Shown here: piece by piece, positions 8,803-18,617 of the stretch | Layout: every line of letters begins with the position of its first letter | How positions within the stretch are numbered: the stretch's first letter is position 1 | From: Candidatus Eremiobacterota bacterium | GTDB taxonomy: Bacteria > Vulcanimicrobiota > Vulcanimicrobiia > Vulcanimicrobiales > Vulcanimicrobiaceae | Reading direction: 5' to 3' | DNA length: 64,000 bases | Assembly (NCBI GenBank): GCA_019240525.1 | Contig: JAFAYE010000001.1 | Span: 903,300-967,299, forward strand | Made by a program: the position numbers and the translations under genes | Notes under the pieces: generated by a model | Database searches by the model: none | Seen by the model: only the letters and a program-made list of their open reading frames with translations | Told to the model about the DNA's origin: nothing

Positions 8803-10172
8803 GGCCGCAACAAGGGCGCCGGGTAAACGCCCAGCAGAACGAGCGCCGCAAGCAACGGGGAAAGGGCAAGCCCTTCAAGCCACGTGAGGTCGCTGCGGTG
8901 GGGAACGTCCTCAACCTGCGGTCCGTTCATGAGATCTTGGTAGAGACGAATCATATACGCGGCTGCGATGATGATGGCGATGAGCGCGACGACGACCGGC
9001 CAGGTAAATCCGGCTTGATAGACCCCGATGAGAATGACGAGCTCGCCGACGAATCCCGCTAGTCCAGGCAATCCGAGCGCTGCAAGCGCCGCGATGCAGA
9101 GCGCTCCCGCTAGACGCGGGTTGTTCGCTCCCAAACCGCCTAAACGCAGCAGCGAGCGCGTCTCTTCGCGCTCCTCGAGATAGCCCAGCGTCAAGAACAG
9201 CGCCGCCGAGAAGAGTCCATGCGCGATGACGTAGACCAGCGCGCCTTTGAGCGCCAGGGCATTTCCGGAGGCAATCGCGATCACGATCAGCCCCAAGTGC
9301 GACAGCGACGAGTATGCCACGATTCGCTTCGCGTCGCTTTGGACGAGCGCGACCACGGCACCGTAAATAAGCGAAATCGCGCCGAGCACCATGAGCGGCA
9401 GCGAGTATTCGCGCACGTATTCGGGCAAGACGATCAGTGCGATCGCCAAGAACCCATAGAGTCCCGCTTTCGACTGCACCGCCGCAACGACCGCAACCAT
9501 CGGCGCGGGCAGTCCGCTATACGTCGGCGGCATCCATGTGTGGAGCGGCCAGACCGGCGTCTTCACGAGGAACGCAAAGGCGAAACCGGCGTAGATCCAT
9601 GGCGCCCATGTTCCGATCAGTTGGACGCCGCTACGACCGATCACGTCGGTCGACCCATCGATCACGCCAAACGCCGCCGTGGCCAGTAAGAGCGTCAGTC
9701 CACCGGCGAAGTTATAGATGAAGTATCGCCACGCGGTCGCGGGGTGCTCGCCCCAACCGAGCAATCCGAAAAAGACCGGAACGAGCATCAGATCCCAAAA
9801 CAGCGCGAAGACGAGCAGGTCCTTTGCCAGAAAAAGGCCGAGCATCGTTCCTTCGAGCATCAGCATCAGGGCGACGAAGTCGCGCGTCCGCTCGACGCGC
9901 GCCGTTGCCACGGCCGAAGCCGTGCAGAGCGCAAGCATCAGCGCGATCCAAAACGAAACGGACGTCGCCCCGAAATGGAAGGCGGCAACGAACGGACGCG
10001 AGAGCCAGCGAACGCTCCACTCGGAGTGACCGCCAACGATCAACAGCGCGAAGGTTACCAGTGCGACTGCCGTGCCGATCGCGCGCGCCGGGCGTTCGGA
10101 GCCGCGCGGAAGCACGAACATCGCGCCGCCGGCGGCGATCGGGAGCAGGATCGTTAGAAGAACGGGCGCCAT
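8799..10172 (-). CDS. nuoM: NADH-quinone oxidoreductase subunit M
   Basis: 457 residues from the ATG that overlaps the nuoL TGA by one base; the longer open frame upstream lies inside nuoL. Antiporter-like membrane subunit with the characteristic EGTMLGLFLAKDLLVFALFW region, WPLHTWMPPTYSGLPAP and SHLGLIVIAIASGNALALKG. It pumps protons in the distal membrane arm of complex I. Confidence 0.95.
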   Translation of the reverse strand: MAPVLLTILLPIAAGGAMFVLPRGSERPARAIGTAVALVTFALLIVGGHSEWSVRWLSRPFVAAFHFGATSVSFWIALMLALCTASAVATARVERTRDFVALMLMLEGTMLGLFLAKDLLVFALFWDLMLVPVFFGLLGWGEHPATAWRYFIYNFAGGLTLLLATAAFGVIDGSTDVIGRSGVQLIGTWAPWIYAGFAFAFLVKTPVWPLHTWMPPTYSGLPAPMVAVVAAVQSKAGLYGFLAIALIVLPEYVREYSLPLMVLGAISLIYGAVVALVQSDAKRIVAYSSLSHLGLIVIAIASGNALALKGALVYVIAHGLFSAALFLTLGYLEEREETRSLLRLGGLGANNPRLAGALCIAALAALGLPGLAGFVGELVILIGVYQAGFTWPVVVALIAIIIAAAYMIRLYQDLMNGPQVEDVPHRSDLTWLEGLALSPLLAALVLLGVYPAPLLRP

Positions 10173-12103
10173 CAGTGCACCCCTCCGGCCGTGAAGGCAT
10201 AGTAGACGATGAAGCACGCCGCACCGAAGACGAGAATGAGCGCGTAGGCGCGGACGAAACCGGTTTGAAACGAACGGACGGCGTCGCCCAGCCACCGTGC
10301 CCAAAAAACGAGATCGCGCACGGCGCCGTCGAGCACGTGCGGGTCGAGCACCCGTCCGAAGAACATTCCCAACCGCTGCGCGGTTCGTACGAAGACGACG
10401 TCGATGAGCTCGTCGATATAGAAGCGATTGGTCAATATCGCGGGCGTGCGGGCTGCCTCATTCTCGAGTCGCGCCGCCGCGTACTGCAAGGCGTTCGCGC
10501 TCGCGTACCGCCACCATGCCACTGCGAAGCCCACGATGACCAGGGCGAAGACGATCGCGGAAGTCATGCCTTCGGAGATTGCCGGCGGAGCTAGGCTCGA
10601 AACAGGCGTCGGTTGCGCACCGAATTGCGTTGCAAAAAATCGCTCCCAGGGAGAATTCGAGCCGAACATCAGCGCGCCGCCGACGGCGACGGTCGGCACG
10701 ACCAAGACCGCAACGGGCACGTTCATGATCCAGCTCGGTGAATGCAAATGCGAGGTGTCGAGCTCGCCGCGATACTCGCCCAAAAACGCGAGAAAGAGCA
10801 ACCGGAACATATAATAGGCCGTGATTGCCGCGGTGAGGATGCCGGCGCCATACAGCCAGGGATGCCCGTGCACAAGGGCGCCGTAAATGACTTGATCCTT
10901 CGAAAAGAATCCACTGAAGCCCGGGACGCCGCAGATGGAGAGCACCGCGGTCAGCATTGCCCAGAACGCAAACGGCATCTTCTTCCACAAGCCGCCCATT
11001 TTGCGCACGTCCTGTTCGTTGGCAAGAGCGTGGATCACGAGACCCGCAGTGAGGAAAAGCTGCGCCTTGAAAAATGCATGCGTAAAGAAATGCGCGATTC
11101 CACCTTCGTACGCGCCGACGCCGACGCCCATGATCATATAACCGATCTGCGACATCGTCGAATAGGCCAGGATGCGCTTAATATCCCACTGCGCCATGCC
11201 CAAAACTGCGCCGGTGACCGCCGTTACACCGCCGACCGTCCCAACCAGCATCTGCGCTTGCGCGCTGTGATTCCAGAGCGGTGCGCAGCGCGCGACCAGA
11301 TAGACACCTGCGGTCACCATCGTTGCGGCGTGGATCAGAGCGGAGACCGGCGTGGGGCCCTCCATCGCATCGGGCAACCATGTATGCAGCGGCACTTGCG
11401 CCGATTTCGCCGCGGCGCCGATGAAGAGCGTCGCGCAGATCCAAAAAAGCAGCGTGGTTCCGAGGGTCGCGCCGGCAGCGAATGTATCGCCGAAACCTAT
11501 CGAATGGACGTTGGCGAAGATCAGAAAAATCGCAAACATCATGCTGGCGTCGCCGACGACGTTGATGACGAACGCTTTTCGCGCGGCAGCGACGGCCGAC
11601 GGCCGCTCGAACCAAAATCCAATCAGAAAATACGAGGCGACGCCGACCAGGCCCCACCCAACCAGCAGCCCGACAAAGTTATCGGAGAGCACCAACGTCA
11701 GCATTGCGAATACGAAAAAGCTCATGTAGGCGAAGAATCGCGCGTACGCGCGATCGCCGTCCATGTAACCGATCGAGTAAAAGACGATCAAGAAGCCAAC
11801 GCCGGTGATGACGAATGTCCACAGCACCGAGAGCGGATCGAGCAACAGGCCGAACTCAAACCCCGGCATCCATGCCATCAGCGATTGGCTCGCGCCCAGT
11901 GCCGAGCCGGCGTTCTGCGTCGCATCGTGCCACGAGAGCGCCGCTAAAACGAACGACGCACCAACCAGCCCGGAGGCGAGCCAGCCCGCAACCGCTTTTA
12001 GCTGGGGTCCGAACGCCCAACATATGACCGCTCCCGCCAACGGCAGCAGCCACAAGGCCACGAGCATCGGATAGGATCCGCTCACCCCAAGGACGTGGTG
12101 CAT
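10172..12103 (-). CDS. nuoL: NADH-quinone oxidoreductase subunit L
   Basis: 643 residues, about 16 membrane helices with the long C-terminal lateral helix extension that clamps NuoM and NuoN. Recognisable blocks are the Proton_antipo_N motif DPLSVLWTFVITGVGFLI, VPLHTWLPDAMEGPTPVSAL and YSTMSQIGYMIMGVG. Most distal proton-pumping subunit. It lies 12 bp after nuoK. Confidence 0.96.
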   Translation of the reverse strand: MHHVLGVSGSYPMLVALWLLPLAGAVICWAFGPQLKAVAGWLASGLVGASFVLAALSWHDATQNAGSALGASQSLMAWMPGFEFGLLLDPLSVLWTFVITGVGFLIVFYSIGYMDGDRAYARFFAYMSFFVFAMLTLVLSDNFVGLLVGWGLVGVASYFLIGFWFERPSAVAAARKAFVINVVGDASMMFAIFLIFANVHSIGFGDTFAAGATLGTTLLFWICATLFIGAAAKSAQVPLHTWLPDAMEGPTPVSALIHAATMVTAGVYLVARCAPLWNHSAQAQMLVGTVGGVTAVTGAVLGMAQWDIKRILAYSTMSQIGYMIMGVGVGAYEGGIAHFFTHAFFKAQLFLTAGLVIHALANEQDVRKMGGLWKKMPFAFWAMLTAVLSICGVPGFSGFFSKDQVIYGALVHGHPWLYGAGILTAAITAYYMFRLLFLAFLGEYRGELDTSHLHSPSWIMNVPVAVLVVPTVAVGGALMFGSNSPWERFFATQFGAQPTPVSSLAPPAISEGMTSAIVFALVIVGFAVAWWRYASANALQYAAARLENEAARTPAILTNRFYIDELIDVVFVRTAQRLGMFFGRVLDPHVLDGAVRDLVFWARWLGDAVRSFQTGFVRAYALILVFGAACFIVYYAFTAGGVH

Positions 12104-12115
12104 CAGGCCGCCCGG

Positions 12116-12421
12116 TTAACCATGCAGCACGTTTATCTCGTCGACATCCACGTATCTCTCGGGGCGGAACGTCGTCACGACGATCGCCAAACCAATCGCC
12201 GCCTCGGCGGCCGCCACGGTAATTACGAGAAAGGCAAAGATGTGACCGGAGTTCTGCAGCCAAACGCGCGCAAATGCAATGAAGAGCAGGTTGGCCGCAT
12301 TGAACATAAGCTCGATACTCATCAACATGACCAGCGGATTGCGGCGAACGATGACGCCGACGACACCGATGAAGAAAAGCACGCCCGCGAGCGTGATATA
12401 GTTCACGATCGGCACGGGCAT
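12116..12421 (-). CDS. nuoK: NADH-quinone oxidoreductase subunit K
   Basis: 101 residues with three membrane helices, the normal length. The conserved helix-2 and helix-3 acidic residues are present in LMSIELMFNAANLLF and ITVAAAEAAIGLAIVV. The ATG at 12421 shares one base with the nuoJ stop; a TTG one codon earlier is less likely. Confidence 0.95.
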   Translation of the reverse strand: MPVPIVNYITLAGVLFFIGVVGVIVRRNPLVMLMSIELMFNAANLLFIAFARVWLQNSGHIFAFLVITVAAAEAAIGLAIVVTTFRPERYVDVDEINVLHG

Positions 12422-13008
12422 CAATCGCTGCCCTCGCGCAGAATCGCCTCACGCATCGCTCGATCGGCGCGGCGTTCGGACCGGCGCTCCGATTCGTGCA
12501 TCTCTTCACCGCCCAAGGTGATGACGCCGATAACCGCGACCATGAGAATCAGGGCTGTAACCTCAAAGGGAAGCAGTTGCACCGTGAAGAGCGCGGCGCC
12601 GAAGTCACCGACGCTGCCAAAGACGTTCGGCGCGCCCACGGGACCGCTGGGTACGTGCTGCGTTACCGGTATCGCGTTCGAAACGGCGTAGATGAGGAAG
12701 CCGAGCGCAACGAAAACGAAGGCGCCACCGGGAAGCCAAACCTTCGGCAAGCGATTGGGTCCCACCGCGAACGGCGCGACTCCGCTGCTCAGCAGCGCGA
12801 TGACAAAGACAAAGAGCACCAAGATCGCGCCGGAGTAGACGATAATTTGGATAACCGCTAAGAACTCCGCCGAGAGCGTCACGTAGGTGACGGCAAGCGC
12901 GGCGAAGTTCAGCAACAGCGCGACGACGCTGTACACCGGCTTACTCGCCGAAATCGTCCAAACGGCGCTCGCGACGAGAATCACCGCGAGCAACCAAAAC
13001 TCAATCAC
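12421..13008 (-). CDS. nuoJ: NADH-quinone oxidoreductase subunit J
   Basis: 195 residues, five membrane helices with the conserved SAEFLAVIQIIVYSGAILVL segment, whose pi-bulge helix couples quinone chemistry to pumping. A charged C-terminal tail rich in Arg and Glu follows the last helix. Overlaps nuoI by 8 bp. Confidence 0.95.
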   Translation of the reverse strand: MIEFWLLAVILVASAVWTISASKPVYSVVALLLNFAALAVTYVTLSAEFLAVIQIIVYSGAILVLFVFVIALLSSGVAPFAVGPNRLPKVWLPGGAFVFVALGFLIYAVSNAIPVTQHVPSGPVGAPNVFGSVGDFGAALFTVQLLPFEVTALILMVAVIGVITLGGEEMHESERRSERRADRAMREAILREGSD

Positions 13009-13636
13009 GCAAGGCGTCCTGGGCGGACGGCTTGAGCAGCGCTAAGCCTTTGCGCTGTTTGAGGAGAACCTCGCCGCGAAAAGTTGCCGAGTAGCCGGGA
13101 TCGATCTGCGTCGTCGACTTGATCGCTGCAACCCGGCCAAGGTCCCCGGGAATGCCGCCGGGACGGTCGTCGGGCGGCGCTCCAACCCCGGCCTCGGGTG
13201 GAACGATCAAGCGATCCTTGTCATAAATAAACGAGCCGCGCCGATAGTCCGCCATCTCGAAGCGTGGCGTCAGCACGATCGCGTCGGTTGGGCACGCCTC
13301 TTCGCACATCCCGCAGAATATGCAGCGCAATTCGTCGATTTCGTACCGCGCCGCGTAGCGCTCTCCCGGCGAGTGCCGGTCTTCGGGAGAATTCTCCGCA
13401 CCGATGACGGTAATAGCGTTAGCCGGGCAGACGCTCGAGCAAAGCTCGCAGCCGATGCAACGCTCCTTGCCGTCATCATAGCGCCGCAGCTCGTGAAGCC
13501 CGTGGAAACGCGGCGCGTGCTGTTTCTTGACCGAGGGATACTGAATCGTCGGCCGCCGGCGAAACATGAAGCCGAATGTAATCGAAAGGCCTCGCAGCAC
13601 CGCCGAGACGTTCAAAAGATGTTTGCGTTGCGCCAT
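13001..13636 (-). CDS. nuoI: NADH-quinone oxidoreductase subunit I (2x[4Fe-4S])
   Basis: 211 residues. Two ferredoxin motifs, CIGCELCSSVCP and CIFCGMCEEACP, bind clusters N6a and N6b that pass electrons toward NuoB. The N-terminal amphipathic segment (RGLSITFGFMFRRRPTIQYP) anchors it at the membrane. The C-terminal tail of about 60 residues beyond the ferredoxin core is somewhat longer than in E. coli. It sits 6 bp after nuoH. Confidence 0.96.
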   Translation of the reverse strand: MAQRKHLLNVSAVLRGLSITFGFMFRRRPTIQYPSVKKQHAPRFHGLHELRRYDDGKERCIGCELCSSVCPANAITVIGAENSPEDRHSPGERYAARYEIDELRCIFCGMCEEACPTDAIVLTPRFEMADYRRGSFIYDKDRLIVPPEAGVGAPPDDRPGGIPGDLGRVAAIKSTTQIDPGYSATFRGEVLLKQRKGLALLKPSAQDALRD

Positions 13637-13642
13637 ACCCTG

Positions 13643-14623
13643 CTATCCTCGATATGCCACGACGATGGCGGTGACAATCAGATTGAGCATCGCCACCGGC
13701 AAGAGCACCTTCCAGCCAAAGGCCATCAGCCGATCGTAGCGTAGCCGCGGCAGCGTCGCCCGCAGCCACATGTAAAAGAACATGAAGCACGCTACCTTGA
13801 TGACGAACCAGCCGACGCTAGGAATCGCCGTGATGCCGAAAGGCGCGTTCCAGCCGCCGAAAAAGAGCAACGTCGCGATGCACGATATGGTGAGCATGTT
13901 GACGTATTCGGCGATGAAGAATAATCCAAAGCGCAGACCCGAATACTCGGTGTGGAATCCGGCAACGAGCTCCGTTTCGGCTTCGACGAGATCGAACGGT
14001 GCGCGGTTCGTCTCGGCCACCGCGGTGATGACGTAGATGATGCAGCCGACGAACTGCGGGATGAAAAACCACCAGCGGGCCTGCGCGCCCACGATACCGT
14101 CGAGCGACGTCGTGCCGGCGAGGATCAGCACCCCGATCAGCGAGAGCGACATCGCGAGCTCGTAGCTGATCATCTGGGCGGTCGAACGAACGCTGCCCAA
14201 GAGCGGATATTTCGAGCCCGACGCCCAGCCGCCGAGGCAAATGCCGTACACGCCGAGCGACGTAATCGCCAGAATGAATAGAATACCGGCATTGACGTTG
14301 CCGATCGCCCAGGTCGCCCCCGAACTCGAGGCACCGAACGGAATCACGGCATACACGGAAAACGCGGTGACGAGCGAGATGAACGGCGCGAGTTTGTACA
14401 GCAGCGGGTCGGCAGTCTCCGGCGTAAGATCTTCCTTGAGAATCAGTTTCGCGGCGTCGGCCGCGGGCTGAAGCAGCCCCCAAGGGCCGACGCGATTGGG
14501 ACCCGGCCGCAACTGCATCCAACCTAAAATCTTGCGCTCGGCGAGCATCGCGTAGGCAAAAGCTGTAACGACGACGAGCAGCAGGATTGCGGATTTGACG
14601 AGCACGACGACCCATACGAGCAT
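13643..14623 (-). CDS. nuoH: NADH-quinone oxidoreductase subunit H
   Basis: 326 residues, eight membrane helices; forms the quinone-entry chamber with NuoB and NuoD. Conserved features are AERKILGWMQLRPGPNRVGP (30-49 region) and the acidic quinone-site loop TNRAPFDLVEAETELVAGFH, followed by EYSGLRFGLFFIAEY. Four bp separate it from nuoG. Confidence 0.96.
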   Translation of the reverse strand: MLVWVVVLVKSAILLLVVVTAFAYAMLAERKILGWMQLRPGPNRVGPWGLLQPAADAAKLILKEDLTPETADPLLYKLAPFISLVTAFSVYAVIPFGASSSGATWAIGNVNAGILFILAITSLGVYGICLGGWASGSKYPLLGSVRSTAQMISYELAMSLSLIGVLILAGTTSLDGIVGAQARWWFFIPQFVGCIIYVITAVAETNRAPFDLVEAETELVAGFHTEYSGLRFGLFFIAEYVNMLTISCIATLLFFGGWNAPFGITAIPSVGWFVIKVACFMFFYMWLRATLPRLRYDRLMAFGWKVLLPVAMLNLIVTAIVVAYRG

Positions 14624-14627
14624 GGCG

Positions 14628-16598
14628 CTACGCTCGCATTCCGGCGAGCCACGGGTCGTGCAGCCACGTTCCCCCGCCCGAGAGAAGCGTTACTTCGCGC
14701 GGCCCGACCGAGTCCGGGCCGAATCGCGCCTCGCCAAGGTCAAAGTCCGGCGCACCGGCTGCCGCCAGCGAAACGATCGCCCGATGAACCTCCTCCGGCG
14801 CTGGAACCTCAACCTCCAGCTGTCGTGCGAGTCCTGCGATCATCTCGAGATCGGAGTACGCAAACTCCGGGGCTGCCAGCGATGCATTGACCGGCAACAG
14901 ATCGCCGCCGATGTTGAGGGTCGTGCCCTTCTTCTCGAATGCGCCGAGTGCCGGCAATACGAGCGTTGCGCGGCGTGCGGTTTCCGTCATGAAGAGCTCG
15001 CTTACCACGAGGAAGGGAACGCTCTCGAGCGCCTTTTGCGCGTTCGCCGGATCGTTGGCGTTGCGCGCCGGATTGAGGGCGAAAATTGAAAGCACGGTCA
15101 GATCGCCCGAGCGCGCCGCATCGAGCATCCCGTAACCGTCGAGTCCGGGCCGCGCCGCCGCATAGCCGGGCGCGCTAAACGGCAGCATGCCCATCAGTTC
15201 GGCACCGCGCGCGTTCGCTTGTTCCCCGGCGATATACGCCGACAGTTCCGTAACGTCCGCGAACGCCGCGGCGTAACGGCGCCCCAACTCCAGATCGAGA
15301 CCATCCCAAACGATTGCAATGCGCGATGCCTCGCCCACCGCATGGCGCGCATCCGCGGGGCCGGCGGCCTGCACGATCGTCGTTCCGCGTCGCGCGGCTT
15401 TTCGAATCCGTAACCACAGGACGGGCGCGCGTTCGGCCAGCGATTCTCCGGCAATGACCACTGCCTGCGCGTCGTCGATGCGATCGAGCGGCGCAGCGTG
15501 CCGTCCGGGTGTCGCCTGGCGTTGGCTCCCGGCGCGCCAATCGAGATTGCTCACGCCGATCGAGCGAAAGACGTGCTGCAAAGCATACGCTTCTTCGTTG
15601 GTCAAACGGCCGCCGCCGATCGCGCCGACGGCGCCCGGACCACGCGATGCGATCGCCTCTCGAATCGCCGTCGCCCAGAGGGTGAACGCGTCGTCCCATC
15701 CGACCTGCACCAGGCGGCCGTTGTGGCGATAGAGCGGCTGCGCCAGCCGATCGGGCGATCCGTAAAAGCCGACGTTGTAACGGCCGCGATCGCAAAGCCA
15801 GCCGTCGGAGATGAGATCGTCTTCAACGGACATCGTCCGCAGCAACGTGCCGTGCCGGACGTCGGCGAACTGTTGGCACCCGACCGCACATTGCGTGCAG
15901 CTCGTCTGCGTACGCGTCAGGTCCCAGGGCCGCGACTTGAACCGATAGGTCTTCGAAGTCAGGGCTCCGACCGGGCAGAGTTCGGTGACGTTCCCCGTGA
16001 AATTGTGACGATACGGATGACCGGTGGCCGTTGCGATAATGTCGCGCGCGCCGCGATCTTTCACGACGAGCTGACGTTCTTCGGCGATAATGTCATCAAA
16101 ACGCACGCAGCGCTGGCAGACGATGCAGCGCTCTTCATCGAGCACGATGGTCGGGCCCAAATCGACGGCCTTGGGCTTTGCCAGCTTAGGATCGGCCACG
16201 TCCGATGTCGCTCGCGCGTATGCCATCGAATAATCTTGCAAATCGCATTCGCCGCCTTTGTCGCAAATCGGACAATCCAGCGGATGATTGACGAGAAAAA
16301 GCTCGAGCACGAGGGCGCGCGCCGCCTCGACACGTGCGCCTCCGGTCCGCACCACCATACCGTCGGTCGCCGCAGTATTGCAGGCGATTTGGAGCTTGGG
16401 CATGCCTTCGATCTCGACCATGCAGATACGGCAGAGGCCCGCCGGGCCCAATTTGGTGTGATAGCAATAGATCGGAATCTGCTGCTTGACCGTCTTGGCC
16501 GCTTCGACGAGCAAGGTGCCCTTTGGAACGGTGACCGGCACTCCGTCGATCGAAATGTTCACCATCTCCGCGCCGGTCGCAAGTAATGGCGCGCTCAT
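14628..16598 (-). CDS. nuoG: NADH-quinone oxidoreductase subunit G
   Basis: 656 residues from the ATG that overlaps the nuoF stop as ATGA. The N-terminal part binds iron-sulfur clusters: the [2Fe-2S] ligands around YCYHTKLGPAGLCRIC, the His/Cys cluster HPLDCPICDKGGEC, the CIVCQRC block, and a further CTQCAVGCQ group. The remainder is a molybdopterin-oxidoreductase-like domain that has no cofactor in complex I. At 656 residues it is shorter than E. coli NuoG (about 900), as in many other phyla. Confidence 0.95.
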   Translation of the reverse strand: MSAPLLATGAEMVNISIDGVPVTVPKGTLLVEAAKTVKQQIPIYCYHTKLGPAGLCRICMVEIEGMPKLQIACNTAATDGMVVRTGGARVEAARALVLELFLVNHPLDCPICDKGGECDLQDYSMAYARATSDVADPKLAKPKAVDLGPTIVLDEERCIVCQRCVRFDDIIAEERQLVVKDRGARDIIATATGHPYRHNFTGNVTELCPVGALTSKTYRFKSRPWDLTRTQTSCTQCAVGCQQFADVRHGTLLRTMSVEDDLISDGWLCDRGRYNVGFYGSPDRLAQPLYRHNGRLVQVGWDDAFTLWATAIREAIASRGPGAVGAIGGGRLTNEEAYALQHVFRSIGVSNLDWRAGSQRQATPGRHAAPLDRIDDAQAVVIAGESLAERAPVLWLRIRKAARRGTTIVQAAGPADARHAVGEASRIAIVWDGLDLELGRRYAAAFADVTELSAYIAGEQANARGAELMGMLPFSAPGYAAARPGLDGYGMLDAARSGDLTVLSIFALNPARNANDPANAQKALESVPFLVVSELFMTETARRATLVLPALGAFEKKGTTLNIGGDLLPVNASLAAPEFAYSDLEMIAGLARQLEVEVPAPEEVHRAIVSLAAAGAPDFDLGEARFGPDSVGPREVTLLSGGGTWLHDPWLAGMRA

Positions 16599-17860
16599 AC
16601 CGCGCGAACCTCCGGCGCCGCGACGACGCGGGATTCGAACTGCTCGGGGAAGCGTTGCATCACCGACTTGAGAAACGGCTCGATGGAGTCGCCGAGCGCA
16701 CAAAGATTCAAGCCGGTAATCGAGCCCGCCACTCGGCGCAGCATTTCGTAATCGCCGGGAACGCCGCGATGATGCACGAGGCGCTCGAGCACGCGCTCCA
16801 TCCAACTCCCGCCCTCACGGCAGGGCGTGCACTGGCCGCACGATTCGTGCGAGAAAAAGCGAACCAAATTGTACGCAGCTTTCACGAAATCGGTGGTGTC
16901 GTCGAAGACGACAAAGGCACCGGAGCCAAGCATCGATCCCGCCTTGGCCATGCTCTCGTAATCATATGGCCAATCGAGATGCTCCTCGAAAATGCAGGCC
17001 GACGAACCTCCGCCGGGCTGAACCGCCATCAAGGTGCGTCCCGGACGCAAGCCGCCGGCGAGATCGATCAGCTCGCGCACCGTCGTTCCAAGCGCAACTT
17101 CGTAGTTGCCGGGATTACGCACGTGCCCCGAAACCGAAACGATCTTATAACCTTTGCTGCGCTCGGTACCGGCCGCTGCGAACCACTCCGCGCCTCGCTC
17201 CAAGATCGGCACGAGATATGCAAGCGTCTCGACGTTGTTAACGACCGTCGGCATGCGATACAGGCCTTCGACGGCCGGAAACGGCGGCTTGAGTCGCGGC
17301 TCGCCGCGTTTGCCTTCCAGCGAGTTGAGCAACCCGGTCTCCTCGCCGCAAATATAAGCGCCGGCGCCGCGGTGAACCGTCACCTCGAGATCGTAACCGG
17401 TGCCGAAGAGATTGGCTCCGACGTAACCCGCCGCACGCGCCTGCGCGAGGGCCGCCGAGAAAATCTCGTACCCGCGCTTGAATTCACCGCGAATATAAAT
17501 AAAGGCGTGATGCGAGGCGATTCCATAGGCGCCGATCAGCATTCCCTCGAGAATCAGATGCGGCGTCTGCTCCAGGAGCATGTGGTCCTTGAACGTGCCG
17601 GGCTCGGCTTCGTCGGCGTTGCAGACAAGGTAGCGCGGCTTCTGGTCCTTCGGGAGAAAAGACCATTTTCGGCCCGTTGGAAAGCCGGCGCCTCCGCGAC
17701 CACGCAGCCCCGATTTCTCGGCGATGTCGAGCACCTCGGCGGGTTGCATCGTTCGCACGACGCGTTCCCATTGTTGGTAACCGCCGCGCTGCCGATAAGC
17801 GTCGATGCCGAGCATATCGACTTCGCCGATTCCAACGGTCAAAACCTTAGTGACCGGCAT
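16595..17860 (-). CDS. nuoF: NADH-quinone oxidoreductase subunit F (NADH/FMN site)
   Basis: 421 residues. The NADH/FMN-binding glycine loop GLRGRGGAGFPTGRKW, the flavin region CNADEAEPGTFKD, and the N3 [4Fe-4S] motif CGQCTPCREG are all present. This is the electron entry point of complex I. Its start overlaps nuoE by 14 bp and its stop overlaps nuoG by 4 bp. Confidence 0.97.
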   Translation of the reverse strand: MPVTKVLTVGIGEVDMLGIDAYRQRGGYQQWERVVRTMQPAEVLDIAEKSGLRGRGGAGFPTGRKWSFLPKDQKPRYLVCNADEAEPGTFKDHMLLEQTPHLILEGMLIGAYGIASHHAFIYIRGEFKRGYEIFSAALAQARAAGYVGANLFGTGYDLEVTVHRGAGAYICGEETGLLNSLEGKRGEPRLKPPFPAVEGLYRMPTVVNNVETLAYLVPILERGAEWFAAAGTERSKGYKIVSVSGHVRNPGNYEVALGTTVRELIDLAGGLRPGRTLMAVQPGGGSSACIFEEHLDWPYDYESMAKAGSMLGSGAFVVFDDTTDFVKAAYNLVRFFSHESCGQCTPCREGGSWMERVLERLVHHRGVPGDYEMLRRVAGSITGLNLCALGDSIEPFLKSVMQRFPEQFESRVVAAPEVRAV

Positions 17861-18617
17861 GGGTGCCCTGTTCGTCGATCGTTTCGACGACGGAACGCGA
17901 ATCGACCACGGCTCGCTCGCTCGTCGCGGTGAAGCGATAGACGCTGCGATTGATGATGTTGTCGAGCATGATGACGCCGCTGCGGTCGCCGACCCCGCCT
18001 GCGTTGTTTGGGTTCGGAACGCCCTCGGCGCCGCGCGACTTCCTTCCCGACGCTATCTGCGCGTCGTGCGGTATCGCCCACGTCGGTCCGGGCGCTTGCG
18101 TTTGCGCCATCGGCGCGACGGAGTACTCGCCGGAGGCCATCGCGGCGATTAGCTCGTCGATTTTCTGCGGTGTCAGATCGTAGACAAATTCCAGATTCAC
18201 CTGCATGCACGTCGCGCGGTCGCACGCCGCCAAACATTCGACTTCCTCGTACGAGAAGAGCCCATCGGCGGTCGTCTGCAAATGGCCGACTCCAAGCTTC
18301 TCGCGAAAGTACGCCATAAGGTCGTCGGCGCCGTTAATCATGCAGGCCAATCCTCGACAAACCTGCAGCATATACTTCCCGACCGGTCGGCGGTACAGCA
18401 GTGTATAGAACGAAACGGCGCCCTCGACTTCCGCCGGCGTGATTTCGAGAATCTCCGCGGCCGCGTGGACCGCTTGCGAGCTAACGAAACCTTCGTGCGC
18501 TTGGAATAGATGCATGAGCGGAAGCAGCGCCGACCGCTTCTGCTCGTACTGCGCTACGATTCGGTCGCATTCGGGCCGAAGTCGTTCGACCAATGCCGGA
18601 AAGTTATTGTCCGTCAT
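17847..18617 (-). CDS. nuoE: NADH-quinone oxidoreductase subunit E with C-terminal extension
   Basis: 256 residues. The first about 165 are a normal thioredoxin-like NuoE: VCRGLACM and ECLAACDRATC supply the [2Fe-2S] N1a cluster cysteines (C-x4-C and C-x3-C). The remaining roughly 90 residues are extra, of low complexity at first (Gln/Pro/Ala/Gly-rich) and then a segment with DNIINRSVYRFTATSERAVV. Family members usually stop near 160-180 residues, so this tail is unusual. The nuoD-nuoE junction is a 4-bp ATGA overlap. Confidence 0.94.
   Translation of the reverse strand: MTDNNFPALVERLRPECDRIVAQYEQKRSALLPLMHLFQAHEGFVSSQAVHAAAEILEITPAEVEGAVSFYTLLYRRPVGKYMLQVCRGLACMINGADDLMAYFREKLGVGHLQTTADGLFSYEEVECLAACDRATCMQVNLEFVYDLTPQKIDELIAAMASGEYSVAPMAQTQAPGPTWAIPHDAQIASGRKSRGAEGVPNPNNAGGVGDRSGVIMLDNIINRSVYRFTATSERAVVDSRSVVETIDEQGTHAGH

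Noticed and set aside
10742-11947. 401-codon plus-strand open frame opposite nuoL
   Set aside because: High-GC antisense shadow; charged, no hydrophobic core or motif, whereas nuoL is certain.
15498-17932. Long plus-strand open frames opposite nuoG and nuoF
   Set aside because: Mirror shadows of iron-sulfur subunits with conserved motifs on the minus strand.
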